From the NCBI RefSeq assembly GCF_017498565.1, contig NZ_CP071794.1, positions 1,488,001 through 1,552,000 on the forward strand: DNA of 64,000 nucleotides, read 5' to 3'. This DNA is from Parasphingorhabdus cellanae. GTDB taxonomy: Bacteria; Pseudomonadota; Alphaproteobacteria; Sphingomonadales; Sphingomonadaceae. The position numbers and the translations under genes are program-made. Shown piece after piece: positions 8,700-17,938 of the stretch; positions within the stretch are counted from its first letter, which is position 1; each line of letters starts with the position of its first letter. Under the pieces are notes generated by a model that saw nothing but the letters and a program-made list of their open reading frames with translations, was not told where the DNA came from and made no database searches.

Positions 8700-9155
8700 A
8701 TGAAATATTGGATTGTAGCAATTTACTTTCTGTGCGCATTCAGCCAACCGGCAACAGCCAACGGCCTTGCTGATGTCATGGGCGATGGCCCAAAATCGGA
8801 ACGTATGGCGGTTCTACAAACCCTGAATACATATCTGACTGTCACCGACGAAAAGGACCATTCGGCGATTGAGAAATCCTTTCATCCAACTGCATTATTG
8901 ATGTCTGTGAGTAGCAAGGGAGCGTTGCGATCTCTGACGCAGGATTTTTGGTGGGAGCGCGTGTCTCAAATCCCTGAAGATCAGGCACCAAGAACCAGCA
9001 AAATTTTGATTATTGATGTCTCTGGACATGCCGCGATAGCCAGAATCGATATAACGAATGGTGGCGACGGCACAACGAGCACGGACTATTTCAACCTACA
9101 AAAAACCTCTGCCGGGTGGCGGATAGTCAACAAAACCCTCTCAAAGCCCATATAA
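8700..9155 (+). CDS. Secreted NTF2-like (lumazine-binding-like) protein
   Basis: This 151-residue protein has a signal peptide (residues 1-21, ending PATA-NG). The mature part has the NTF2-like pattern of small cone-shaped proteins: 'AVLQTLNTYLTVTDEKDHSA', 'SKGALRSLTQDFWWERV', 'AIARIDITNGGDGTTSTDYF' and 'GWRIVNKTLSK'. This is close to the putative lumazine-binding subgroup. It is 211 bases after the S41-like gene, and a shared transcript is possible. Function is unknown. Confidence 0.6.
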   Translation: MKYWIVAIYFLCAFSQPATANGLADVMGDGPKSERMAVLQTLNTYLTVTDEKDHSAIEKSFHPTALLMSVSSKGALRSLTQDFWWERVSQIPEDQAPRTSKILIIDVSGHAAIARIDITNGGDGTTSTDYFNLQKTSAGWRIVNKTLSKPI

Positions 9156-9603
9156 ATATTCAAGGATCAGCAGCTTTTTCTAACATAAATTTGATGGAAG
9201 TTGTTCCTTTTGATCTTCATCTGCATAGGATTTTTCCGTTGAGGGAGCCGCCTACTTTCCTATTTCCCAGCTCGTAATCAACGTTTGCCTAGTGCTTGTC
9301 ATCATTGCGAAACCGGTTCCAAAACTTGGCGTACAATGCATAGGGCTACCAAAGGGCCGAAGCAGTTGCGAATAAACAGTCAGGCAGTTGGCGTTTCATC
9401 TTTGAACAACTGGGTCGCTCAAGAAGATGTTCGCCAATGTTCGCTTTCGAGATGAATCGGTCATGACTGCTAAGGGCGCATCTGTGGACGGCGTGTTTTT
9501 AGCAAGAGTTTTTTGTTGATCAATGCGGAGTGGCCGTTAGCGGGCATCTGTTCGGCCTTTTGCGTAAGCGAAGAAATTTTGCGGAGCTTCGGATAACCAC
9601 AGC
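9156..9603. other. Intergenic stretch between convergent genes
   Basis: These 448 bases separate the NTF2-like gene from the minus-strand secreted protein. I see no ORF with coding character and no strong terminator hairpin. Confidence 0.4.
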
Positions 9604-10770
9604 TTACTGCTGGCGTACCCAAGCGGTACCGTTTGACAATCGCCATTTCAGTTGACCTGGTAAACTGATTGAGTTCGGATTTTTCTTGTCAACAAAGATT
9701 GTTCCACTTCGATTCCAAGCGGCTTGGCCAAAGGTCTGTCCCGGTTTTCTTCCGGGCATCTTTGCAGCAAACTCAAATCCGCCATTGGCCCAGACTAGCC
9801 AAGTGGCGCCATTTGACCCAGCAAGCCCCCAGCCATGCAATATTTCCATGCCGTTTTCATAACCGTAATAGCGCATGCGTTCATTGGTATTGCCGATGTA
9901 GGCGGATACGGTACGATCAGATCGCAAGCGGAATGTGATAGAGCCGCCATATTGACGGTTGACCCAAGTGCCCAAGACGGGCGCCCAAGCTCTGCATTCA
10001 CTTGCATTCATCGGATTAAGTCGACCATCAACTCGCTCGCAGGGATCAAGTTCAACTTGCTCGGCATCTGGTTCGCCGCCAATATCATCAAGCTCGATTA
10101 CCTCACCGCCACTGTCTGAATCGCCTGAGTTGTTCTTGATCTTGCATTTTTTCCGGGGGTAGCTCTTGGCTATCAGATAGAAATTTCGCGCTCTGTCATA
10201 TTCATAGAACGCACTTTCGGAATCAATTTTACTGTGGGAGCCAGCAAGTTTTGCAGCTTGCCAGCGCTTTTTAAATTCAGGGATAAGGTTTTTGATCCGT
10301 TCCAATAGCTTGTCGGCTTTTTCATTCTCACATTGCTGCCTCAAAGATTCGATACGCGAGCGCAAGCTTTCCACATCATGGGCGTCACGGATCGCAATGA
10401 TATATTTGTCCGTGATCTGCTGTGCAGCGTTGATATCAGCGAAGCGCCCGGCCGCGTATTGCTCTCTTTCTTTGCTTGGATAAGAGCGGTCAGGAGAATA
10501 TAACTCGGCTTGCTTTTTCAAAGTTTCTCGATTTTCAACTAACTCATCATATAATTTTTCATACACCCCGAGATTTATACCCTCAATCGAAGCAGCAGTA
10601 CGTTGGTCAAATTCTTTCCTCACACGCCTCACAGCCGGCCCCTCGTTGACCGCTTTTTCTTTAACTGCTTTTTTCGATTGTGCATGGGCGGCAGATTGTC
10701 CCAAATCAAAGGAAAACGGAACCGTCGTCAAGAGAACTCCGGTCATCAAAATTGATAAATATCTAAACAT
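9604..10770 (-). CDS. Secreted protein with coiled-coil region, unknown
   Basis: I choose the ATG at 10770, not the longest frame (which opens at 10920). GGGAGG lies 6 bases upstream, and the N-terminus is then a clean signal peptide ('MFRYLSILMTGVLLTTVP' ... 'AHAQ'). The mature protein (about 355 residues) has a charged, heptad-like helical region (residues about 50-190), an acidic linker ('GDSDSGGEVIELDDIGGE'), and a C-terminal beta-rich domain. That domain has 'APVLGTWVNRQYGGSITFRL' and 'GWGLAGSNGATWLVWANGG', resembling a lipocalin-like or carbohydrate-binding sandwich. No known family is certain. Confidence 0.6.
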   Translation of the reverse strand: MFRYLSILMTGVLLTTVPFSFDLGQSAAHAQSKKAVKEKAVNEGPAVRRVRKEFDQRTAASIEGINLGVYEKLYDELVENRETLKKQAELYSPDRSYPSKEREQYAAGRFADINAAQQITDKYIIAIRDAHDVESLRSRIESLRQQCENEKADKLLERIKNLIPEFKKRWQAAKLAGSHSKIDSESAFYEYDRARNFYLIAKSYPRKKCKIKNNSGDSDSGGEVIELDDIGGEPDAEQVELDPCERVDGRLNPMNASECRAWAPVLGTWVNRQYGGSITFRLRSDRTVSAYIGNTNERMRYYGYENGMEILHGWGLAGSNGATWLVWANGGFEFAAKMPGRKPGQTFGQAAWNRSGTIFVDKKNPNSISLPGQLKWRLSNGTAWVRQQ

Positions 10771-10987
10771 GATTTGCCTCCCTTTGCTGAAGCTATGGCG
10801 ACCGCTTCCACGGGTCGACCGTCGCAATAGTGATGGATAGAGCATGATTTTAGAATGTCGGCTGTGCAACACATCACATTGTCTCGAAAATTCGTTCTGG
10901 AAACGGCACACTCTAGACAATTGCGATTTCTCTTAACCTCCGCTGCCGGGATTTAGAGGAAATTACAGCGTTCTAAATATTTTCAAA

Positions 10988-11581
10988 TTGCGAGGTTTGG
11001 CTGTAGTTAATCTACAAGCAAACAAACTCGAATGTACAGGGAGTACTAAACTGAACAGGTTTGTAGTGATATCAGGTTGCTCGGGAGGAGGGAAATCTAC
11101 CTTGCTGTCTGAACTTAACAGGCGCGGATATCAGGTAATTGAAGAACCTGGCCGAAGGATCGTGCAAGAAGAGAGGAAAAGTGGAGGCAATGCACTTCCC
11201 TGGATCAATCCAAAAGCCTTTGCTCGCCGCACAATCGAAATGGCTTTGTCTGATCGAAAGGAAGTGAGCGCTACAGATAGTTGGGTGTTCTTCGACCGTG
11301 GGCTTGTCGATGCAGCCACAGCATTGGAGCATTTAACAGCGACACCCGTTCTCGACGAGCTCGCCCAACATCATCCATATCATTCACAAGTGTTTCTAAC
11401 CCCTCCGTGGCAAGAAATATACTCTCAAGATACGGACCGCAAGCACGACTTTAGTGAGGCCACTGCCGAATATTCAAGGCTAGTTGAAGCCTATTCTCTG
11501 CTTGGTTATAAGATTTTTCTGATCCCTAAAAACAATGTAGTTGAACGTGCGGAATTTGTGATCAGGTCGCTTGAAACTTAA
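10988..11581 (+). CDS. AAA (AAA_28-like) P-loop ATPase
   Basis: About 197 residues if TTG at 10988 is used; the start is uncertain because no ATG lies ahead of the core, and CTG at 11051 behind an AGGGAG-like site is an alternative. The Walker A is 'GCSGGGKST' directly after the first beta strand, followed by 'YQVIEEPGRRIVQEE', 'WVFFDRGLVDA' (Walker B-like Asp) and 'KHDFSEATAEYSRLVEAY', the pattern of small AAA_28 kinase-like ATPases. These proteins are often of unknown substrate. It stands alone, divergent from the secreted protein. Confidence 0.7.
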   Translation: MRGLAVVNLQANKLECTGSTKLNRFVVISGCSGGGKSTLLSELNRRGYQVIEEPGRRIVQEERKSGGNALPWINPKAFARRTIEMALSDRKEVSATDSWVFFDRGLVDAATALEHLTATPVLDELAQHHPYHSQVFLTPPWQEIYSQDTDRKHDFSEATAEYSRLVEAYSLLGYKIFLIPKNNVVERAEFVIRSLET

Positions 11582-11704
11582 TTTCCGCTTGCGGGATGTT
11601 GCGGTTATGGGCGCAAAAACGGACGCTACAGATACGCTGGATGTTGGTCAGCGAGCGAACCAATTGTCGCCATACACAGTGATTCGAGATTGTCCTCAAA
11701 CCAG

Positions 11705-13300
11705 TCATTCATTTTCGCAATATCCTGCGATATGAATTTCGTCATCATAACCAATGTTGTCGAGAAATTTCCGGTCATGACTCACAAGCATGAGCGCGCC
11801 TTTGTAGGATGAGAGCGATTGCTCCAGCATCTCGATTGACTCGACATCAAGATGGTTCGTCGGTTCGTCGAGAACCAGCATCTGCGGCGTGGATGGACCA
11901 CCCGTGATCATTGCCAGTCCTGCGCGAAGTCGTTCACCTCCGCTCAGGGTTGATACAGAACGCAGGGCATCCTGGTTACGAAACGCGAAGCGGGCAAGCA
12001 CTTCATGCGCCTGCCCTCTCGTCATCTTGGCATGACGTGCCTGCATATTCGCGACAAGATCGAGGCGGGGATCGAGAAGTTCAACATGCTGATCGAGCAT
12101 TGCAAGCGCGTTATTGATGCGCTTCACATGACCGCTGCTCGGCTCCGAAAGTCCCATCGCCAACCGCAGTAAACTGGTTTTACCGCTGCCATTAGGGCCG
12201 CTCACCACCACGCGCATCGGACCTGTAAGGGAAAAAGATAGCGGACCAAACAGCATTTTGCCATCGCATTCAAAACTTACCTCGTCGAATTTGAGGAGCG
12301 TACGATTTGCTGGCAGATCAGGTTGTGGCAGATCGATTGTCAGCGGTGTGACGATCTCGACCTGTCGCCGCGCTTCATCGACAGCGTTGCGGACGTCGCC
12401 GATCAATCGATCAGCGAGATGTGAATCACGTGCTGCGCTGTGCTCGGCTCTCTCTGCCTGTGCGTTCAAGAACAGCTTTGAATCGATACCTTTTGCGCGC
12501 CGCGCGCGTCCCGCTTTATCGCGGCGGGCTTTCTTTTCTACTTGGCGCTGAACGGCAATTCTTTGCTGTTTCAGATCATGCTCGGCACTTGCAAGTTCGG
12601 TTTCGAGCCGCTCGCGCAAGGCGTCGCGTTCTGCGATAAATGCACTCCATCCTCCGGTCACAGAAAATATACCGACTTGGGAAAGGTGGACGATCCGATC
12701 CACTCGTTCGAGCAGATCGCGGTCATGGCTGGCGATCAGCGCGCCGCCGGGCCAGGCGTCGAGCAGATCGGCAATAGCTTCTCTGCCTTGTACGTCGAGA
12801 TTGTTGGTCGGTTCGTCCATCAGAAGCAGATTTGGATTTGTCAAAAGCATCGCAACGAGGCCAAGCCTGGTCCTCTCACCCCCACTGAGCGAGGCGACGC
12901 TTCGCTGGGTATTAATGGAAGGTAGCTTTACCCGATCGAACACATCCTCAATCCGTTGTTCCAGTGTCCAGTCGGCGAGACCAGCATCCTCGGCGGAGCC
13001 TTCCCCGATTTCGAGACGGCGGAGTCGGTCTAGGTCGCTTGCGACACCCAATGCCTCGGCAATGCTGCTGTCATCGGGTTGAATTTGTCGCAGCATCGCG
13101 ATGTGCGATGATCGGTTTATAGTGCCGGAACTGGGTTCGCGCTCGCCGCTTGCAACGGAGAGAAGGGTTGACTTGCCAGAGCCATTACGCCCGACAATCC
13201 CCACGAGCTCGCGCCCGACTGATATTGTCAGATCGGAAAATAGACGGCGGCCGTCAGGTGCGGCGACCGATAGATGATCGAATGTGAGAAAGGCAGACAT
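11705..13300 (-). CDS. ABC-F family ATPase (ribosome-associated type)
   Basis: The 531-residue protein has two fused ABC ATPase domains and no membrane segments. Domain 1 has Walker A 'GRNGSGKSTLL' (about residue 36) and signature 'SLSGGERTRL'. Domain 2 has 'GPNGSGKTSLL' and 'TLSGGERLRAGLAMI'. Between them is a long Arg/Glu/Lys-rich coiled linker (P-site tRNA interaction motif region) with 'RQVEKKARRDKAGRARRAKG'. ABC-F proteins act on ribosomes, either in translation factor roles or antibiotic target protection. The gene is preceded by a leader ORF and hairpin (13254-13355), which suggests induction by ribosome stalling. Confidence 0.88.
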   Translation of the reverse strand: MSAFLTFDHLSVAAPDGRRLFSDLTISVGRELVGIVGRNGSGKSTLLSVASGEREPSSGTINRSSHIAMLRQIQPDDSSIAEALGVASDLDRLRRLEIGEGSAEDAGLADWTLEQRIEDVFDRVKLPSINTQRSVASLSGGERTRLGLVAMLLTNPNLLLMDEPTNNLDVQGREAIADLLDAWPGGALIASHDRDLLERVDRIVHLSQVGIFSVTGGWSAFIAERDALRERLETELASAEHDLKQQRIAVQRQVEKKARRDKAGRARRAKGIDSKLFLNAQAERAEHSAARDSHLADRLIGDVRNAVDEARRQVEIVTPLTIDLPQPDLPANRTLLKFDEVSFECDGKMLFGPLSFSLTGPMRVVVSGPNGSGKTSLLRLAMGLSEPSSGHVKRINNALAMLDQHVELLDPRLDLVANMQARHAKMTRGQAHEVLARFAFRNQDALRSVSTLSGGERLRAGLAMITGGPSTPQMLVLDEPTNHLDVESIEMLEQSLSSYKGALMLVSHDRKFLDNIGYDDEIHIAGYCENE

Positions 13301-13355
13301 AAAACAACTCGATAGTTTGGAAATGAGGCAGGCGATCCAAAACAGAGTTGTTCAT
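13254..13355 (-). CDS. Leader ORF upstream of and overlapping the ABC-F gene
   Basis: A 33-codon frame starts at ATG 13355-13353 behind AAGGA (6 bases upstream), a better ribosome site than that of the ABC-F gene itself. It begins M-N-N-S-V-L-D-R-L-P and stops at TGA 13256-13254, about 46 bases inside the ABC-F coding region in another frame. The leader codons form one arm of the hairpin that buries the ABC-F start region. Leader peptides of this kind control several resistance-type ABC-F genes in other bacteria; here it is inferred from sequence only. Confidence 0.45.
   Translation of the reverse strand: MNNSVLDRLPHFQTIELFYVCLSHIRSSIGRRT
13303..13352 (-). promoter_or_regulatory. Candidate attenuator hairpin over the ABC-F start
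   Basis: In the minus-strand transcript AACAACUC (complement of 13345-13352) pairs with GAGUUGUU (complement of 13303-13310). An inner helix UUUGGA/UCCAAA (13336-13341 with 13316-13321) closes a 14-base loop. The 3' arm contains the only Shine-Dalgarno-like GAG of the ABC-F gene, and ends 2 bases before its ATG. Leader codons 2-4 form the 5' arm, so a ribosome on the leader would open the structure. Confidence 0.45.
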
Positions 13356-13490
13356 GATAAAATCCTTTTGATTAGCTTTATAGAATAGGCTTGCGATAAC
13401 TGATATTCAACCAATCTAATCAACGCCAATTTTGGGGGGATTGTTCGAGAGCAAGTGATAGTCGGGCAAGAATGCTATACAGTTGCAAAC

Positions 13491-13958
13491 ATGCCGAAGC
13501 TCACAACAGCAATGAAAGACTTTGTCGCTGATCAGCGTTTGGCGTTCCTGGCAACTGTGTGTCCAGATGGATCACCAAATCTCTCACCCAAAGGTCTCGC
13601 CTTTATTTTGGACGATAGACGAATAGTTATCGGTGAAGTGAGATCACCAGCGTCTATATATAATCTCGAGCTTCAACCAGTTGCCGAGTTAAATGTTGTC
13701 GATCGAAACTTGAGGAAGGGGTATCGTTTTAAGGGAACTTGTGTTGTTCACAAGACGGGTAAAGAATTCGATCTTCTCACGGAATTTCTGTGTTCAAACG
13801 GAGCTGTTTCCACCATACATTCGATAATTGTTATGACTGTTGAACATGCAAATCAGATTTCGTCACCTGTATATGATCGAGGTGCTTCTGAGGAGGAAGT
13901 TCGAAGTGAATGGACGCGCTATTACGATGCCCTTGATTGTGATTGTATTGAAAAGTGA
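13491..13958 (+). CDS. Pyridoxamine 5'-phosphate oxidase-like flavoprotein
   Basis: ATG 13491 (MPKLTTAMKDF...) matches the usual start of this family better than the upstream GTG at 13455. The protein has about 155 residues and shows the split-barrel FMN-binding pattern: 'DQRLAFLATVCPDGSPNLSP' with 'GEVRSPASIYNLELQPVAEL' and 'RKGYRFKGTC'. Members bind FMN or F420 and their reactions vary. It is divergent from the ABC-F gene, with about 135 bases between the leader start and this ATG. Confidence 0.75.
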   Translation: MPKLTTAMKDFVADQRLAFLATVCPDGSPNLSPKGLAFILDDRRIVIGEVRSPASIYNLELQPVAELNVVDRNLRKGYRFKGTCVVHKTGKEFDLLTEFLCSNGAVSTIHSIIVMTVEHANQISSPVYDRGASEEEVRSEWTRYYDALDCDCIEK

Positions 13959-14278
13959 GTATGAGGCTATCAAGCGCTCTTCAAAGTCCAGTTTCAGGGT
14001 AGAGCTGTCAGGACTCTAGTGTCTGCCTTGGGCGCAAGAAGCCGACTTCGGAATTTCTTCGTCGCAGCAGGTTGCTCCAGACGACTTTCTTTGTGATCTG
14101 CAAGTACCACCGGAAAACTGGCGGCATATTTTGATCGCTAACTCACAGTGTGGTTTTCCAATGCCAGGAATCAAGTTGTCTTGGGCGTTCCCCCACTCCT
14201 CAGCTTTACATTTCTTAACCTGCTAGAGAAAAGTCATAAACAATGCAGCGATAGTTAGACTTGAGACAGGAGCCAAGA
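13959..14278. other. Intergenic stretch before the two-component system
   Basis: There are about 320 bases without a credible ORF. It should carry the promoter for the response regulator at its right end; I could not pick out a convincing -35/-10 pair. Confidence 0.4.
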
Positions 14279-15043
14279 TTGATTGAGAAAACGAAACAAG
14301 GGTTAAAGAGGATTAGGGACGACAACCGGGCGACGACCGATGCGATCAAACTCCAAGTCAAAGTCCTGTTGATTGACGATGATCTCCGGCTTGCTGCGAT
14401 GGTTCGGGACTATCTTGGTGACAATGCTTTTGATGTAACGGTCGCTCATAATGGAACCGATGGTCTAAATCTGTTCAATTCAAGGGCTTTCGATCTTGTG
14501 GTTCTCGACTTGATGCTTCCGGATATCGATGGCCTGGAAATCTGTCGCCAGATGCGCACCAAAAAAGATGTTCCAATCTTGATGCTGACAGCGAAAGGCG
14601 ATCCGTTGGACAGGATAGTCGGACTGGAACTTGGGGCAGATGATTATGTCCCAAAACCCTTCGAGCCGAGAGAATTGCTTGCCCGAATGCGAGCCATATT
14701 AAGACGCTGCCGCAAAGAGGCCGAGGGCCGATACCAAATTATGCGTTTTGGCCAACTCGAGATAGACAATGATGCACTCGAAGCACATATTAATGACCGG
14801 CGCTGCAATCTTACGTCCTATCAATTCCAATTGCTTCAAATCTTAGCCAAAGGTGCGGGTCGCGTCCTTACGCGCGATCAGATAATGAGCCAACTGCAAG
14901 GTGACGCTTTAGAGGCATATGACCGCTCCATAGATGTCCATATTTCCCGCCTTCGGTCAGAAATAGAAGATAATCCCAAACAGCCGCGCCGGATTTTAAC
15001 GGTCCGCGGCGTCGGCTATGTCTTTGCAAAGGTTCAGGAGTAA
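14279..15043 (+). CDS. OmpR-family response regulator
   Basis: TTG at 14279 follows AGGAG by 6 bases and is preferred to the TTG at 14261. About 254 residues: receiver domain 'KVLLIDDDLRLAAMVRDYL', phospho-acceptor Asp in 'DLVVLDLMLPDIDG' (about residue 77), 'LTAKGDPLDRI' and Lys in 'DYVPKPFEPRELLARM'. A winged-helix output domain ends in 'YDRSIDVHISRLRSEIEDN' and 'RGVGYVFAK'. It pairs with the histidine kinase 3 bases downstream. A MipA-like outer-membrane gene follows, as in several envelope or metal-responsive systems. Confidence 0.9.
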   Translation: MIEKTKQGLKRIRDDNRATTDAIKLQVKVLLIDDDLRLAAMVRDYLGDNAFDVTVAHNGTDGLNLFNSRAFDLVVLDLMLPDIDGLEICRQMRTKKDVPILMLTAKGDPLDRIVGLELGADDYVPKPFEPRELLARMRAILRRCRKEAEGRYQIMRFGQLEIDNDALEAHINDRRCNLTSYQFQLLQILAKGAGRVLTRDQIMSQLQGDALEAYDRSIDVHISRLRSEIEDNPKQPRRILTVRGVGYVFAKVQE

Positions 15044-15046
15044 CCT

Positions 15047-16336
15047 ATGTTCCTGCGTCATTTATATCTCCAGCTTTGTGCGATTTTCGTGACTAGCCTT
15101 TTGGTATTTGCTGCGATCGCTTACTTCATTGTCGATGTGTCCGGCCATGACAGATATGAAGATCTTCTGTTCCAAAAAACCTCATCCCTCACAGAATTAT
15201 TGTTGCCAGAAGCAGGTGCAGACTTAGCCCAGCAAAAAAAAGCAGTTGATGACATTTCCAGTGCACTCAACTTTGACATCACATTATGGAGTGCCGACAA
15301 CCAACTAATTGCTGCTACCGGTAAACCAACAGAATTGAACCCATCTGATATTGGATCGGTGCAATGGAACGACAATGCGGCAGGAAAGCGCTTCATGAAA
15401 ATGCTTGCTGATGGCCGCAGCATTGTGGTTGACGTAAATCAGGCAGACATACCAAGTGACACTTTCGGGATTGGATTCTCACTTTTGGTGCTTGCCGGCC
15501 TGATCTCCCTGGCGGTATACCCTTTTATCAGACGCGTGACACGGCGCCTGGAACGGTTGCAGCGAGGCGTGGAACGAATAGGGTCTGGCAATCTGAACGC
15601 ACGCGTGTTGGTTGAAGGCAGTGATGAAGTCGCGGGCGTTGCACGCAGTTTTAATAAAGCGGCCGAGCAAATTGAAAAGCTGGTGACCTCACAACGCCTG
15701 TTACTTGCCAATGCCTCTCATGAACTACGAACGCCTTTAGCCCGCATCCGCATGGGCATTGAAATGCTTCAAAAGAAGGACAATCCTGAACGGCGCGTGG
15801 CAATGCAGGATGATATTAAGGAAGTGGATGCGCTTATCGACGAACTGATTTTGATCAGCCGTATCGATACCGGTTTGGCTACACAGAAATTTGAAAATGT
15901 GCATTTGATGGCAATCGCCGCAGAAGAATGCGCACGCTATCAAAATTGTTCCGTCTCTGGCGACGCTGCCGAGATTAATGGGGACCCGCGATTGATCCAA
16001 CACTTGATGCGTAACTTGCTCGACAATGCTGTCGTTCATGGTTTGGCGCCAGTGGAGGTAATTATACATGCAAATAAATCCGCGGTTGAGCTTGCTGTTA
16101 TGGATGCCGGAGAAGGTATTTCGGAAGGTGAGCGCCAAAACGTGTTGCAACCCTTTTACCGCGGAAAGAACAAACAGAATGTACCAGGCTCCGGATTGGG
16201 CCTGCCGTTGGTGCAAAAAATCGCGCATGCACATGGTGGTACGATCATGATCGACAACGCTACAATATCCACAGTGCGCGTTCTTTTCCCCAATCCTCAC
16301 ATTGCCACTGAAGGAGAATTTGATCATGTCAGCTAG
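15047..16336 (+). CDS. Sensor histidine kinase (HAMP + HisKA + HATPase)
   Basis: This 429-residue inner-membrane kinase has TM1 near residues 8-28, a periplasmic sensor of about 110 residues, TM2 near 145-163, and a HAMP linker ('RRLERLQRGVERIGSGNLNA'). The phospho-accepting His is in 'ASHELRTPLARIR' (about residue 224). The ATP-binding boxes are 'LMRNLLDNAVVHG', 'VMDAGEGIS' and 'GSGLGLPLVQKIAHAHGG'. It is co-transcribed with the response regulator, 3 bases apart. The signal is unknown. Confidence 0.9.
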   Translation: MFLRHLYLQLCAIFVTSLLVFAAIAYFIVDVSGHDRYEDLLFQKTSSLTELLLPEAGADLAQQKKAVDDISSALNFDITLWSADNQLIAATGKPTELNPSDIGSVQWNDNAAGKRFMKMLADGRSIVVDVNQADIPSDTFGIGFSLLVLAGLISLAVYPFIRRVTRRLERLQRGVERIGSGNLNARVLVEGSDEVAGVARSFNKAAEQIEKLVTSQRLLLANASHELRTPLARIRMGIEMLQKKDNPERRVAMQDDIKEVDALIDELILISRIDTGLATQKFENVHLMAIAAEECARYQNCSVSGDAAEINGDPRLIQHLMRNLLDNAVVHGLAPVEVIIHANKSAVELAVMDAGEGISEGERQNVLQPFYRGKNKQNVPGSGLGLPLVQKIAHAHGGTIMIDNATISTVRVLFPNPHIATEGEFDHVS

Positions 16337-16643
16337 CGCTCACATATTCGCGAATAGGGTAGGAGAGACCCTCGCATTATTGCTAATAGCGTTGAGATCA
16401 AACGATTTTTTTGAAATCTATGCCTTCATGCCATTTAGACTGGGCTACCCGTTTTCCTGTTCCTTCGCATCAAACGACGGTATATTGATCACGATCTTAT
16501 TGATACTGGGTTTCATATGGCGGAATGGCAATCGGCCATCACCGTCATCTGACCCGCTTTCAAACTTGCAGCGTACCGCTTCAAAATACATCCGTATAAC
16601 CCTATACTTTTTGATACTGCATGTACTACCATCGGGTTGTTAG
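16326..16643 (+). pseudogene. Weak ORF behind the kinase, possible gene remnant
   Basis: ATG 16326 follows AAGGAG (within the kinase 3' end) and opens a frame of 105 codons. It has one hydrophobic stretch ('GILITILLILGFIW'), but the rest has no coding character and no recognised motif. The good ribosome site at this position suggests that a third gene of the operon once started here and has since decayed. Confidence 0.25.
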
Positions 16644-17113
16644 CTACCGTTTGCCATGAGGTCCGGTGATCATATTCATTGACATTGATATGCAGAAAGC
16701 CTTCGCATTTCTTTGCCCCGGTGATTTTGCAATCAAACGCGCGGTCCATACCAATATGGCGTATCTGCTGCTTTCATTAATTGCCGATCATATTGCTGCC
16801 GCGCCGATCCATAAATATTGATTTTATCGATTATCTTGCTCTCAACCGTTATGCCGCTTCATTATGATCTTTCACAGCAGCTGATTGCAGCATCGGTGGC
16901 CCCTGTTCATACATGAAGGGAATGACGTCCAGAAAGAGTTGGGTGACATTATAAATGCATATTTCAAAACTCTGAATAACAGAATTCAGAGACAATATTA
17001 CCGTTCTCCAGCCCGCTTAACAAATCTTTACACTGCAGAAAAAACGTCGAAACGCAAAGTGATTATTGCCTTGGAAGTCAACCAAACAGACCCCGAAGAA
17101 GGCGATTGTTTCC
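16644..17113. other. Gene-poor stretch upstream of the mipA-like gene
   Basis: No intact ORF is visible. An inverted repeat, CTCTGAAT (16970-16977) / ATTCAGAG (16984-16991), lies about 120 bases before the mipA-like start. It could be an operator or a terminator for the upstream unit. Confidence 0.35.
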
Positions 17114-17938
17114 ATGAAGAAAAAATTCATTTCTGTGCTTGCTGGTGCTGCCATGCTGCATTGCTCGGCCTATGCACAAAACCCAGATAAACCCGAGGAT
17201 CGGGTCCAGAACGAAGGTTGGCAGGTATCGCTATCTGCAGGTGCCCTCTACAATCCCATCTACCTTGGTGACGATGATTACCAGGTAAGTGTCTTTCCCA
17301 ACTTGATCGTCCAATATGACGACCTGCTTACCGCTTCTATCCAGGGCATTGAAGTGAACGCTATCAACTCTAACGGTTTTAAGGCCGGACCGGTGGCGCG
17401 TTTCAACTTTGGCCGTGATGAAGATGGCGGCAATCCGCTTGGCCTTGGCGATGGCACCGATGATCTGATCGGTTTGGGCGATGTTGATTTTACCGTCGAA
17501 CTTGGTGGCTTTGCTCAATACTCGATTGGCAATTTCAGCGCAAAAGCCGAACTGCGTCAGGGCGTAAATGGCCACAAGGGATTGGTCGGTGATGCTGAAT
17601 TGAAATATGGCAGCACTTTTGACGCCTTAGGCAGAACCGGATCTTTCTCACTCGGTCCTAGAATTACATTCGGAGACAAGAAATATAACAGCGCCTTTTT
17701 TGACGTCAACGCAGCCCAATCAATAGCATCCGGATTGTCGCAATATGACGCTGGTAGCGGAATGAATTCTTATGGCTTCCATGGGTCTGTTGTAGTGCCT
17801 GTAAGTGATCGGATTTCTGTAACGGGTTTTGCCGGATATGACCGACTATCTGGTGATATTGCCGATTCTTCATTGGTTCAGGAGCGCGGTTCAGAAGATC
17901 AGGGAATGGCCGGAATTATGCTGAGCTACAGATTTTAG
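17114..17938 (+). CDS. MipA/OmpV-family outer-membrane protein
   Basis: ATG 17114 is chosen because it gives a clean signal peptide ('MKKKFISVLAGAAMLHCSAY', cut after AYA-Q) and GAAGGCG lies upstream. The mature protein has about 255 residues. It shows alternating beta-barrel strands and the family pattern 'QVSLSAGALYNPIYLGDDDY', 'PNLIVQYDDLLTASIQGIEVN' and a C-terminal aromatic end (SYRF) typical of outer-membrane insertion. MipA/OmpV proteins are scaffolding or stress-induced porin-like barrels. It lies downstream of a two-component pair, which may control it. Confidence 0.8.
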   Translation: MKKKFISVLAGAAMLHCSAYAQNPDKPEDRVQNEGWQVSLSAGALYNPIYLGDDDYQVSVFPNLIVQYDDLLTASIQGIEVNAINSNGFKAGPVARFNFGRDEDGGNPLGLGDGTDDLIGLGDVDFTVELGGFAQYSIGNFSAKAELRQGVNGHKGLVGDAELKYGSTFDALGRTGSFSLGPRITFGDKKYNSAFFDVNAAQSIASGLSQYDAGSGMNSYGFHGSVVVPVSDRISVTGFAGYDRLSGDIADSSLVQERGSEDQGMAGIMLSYRF

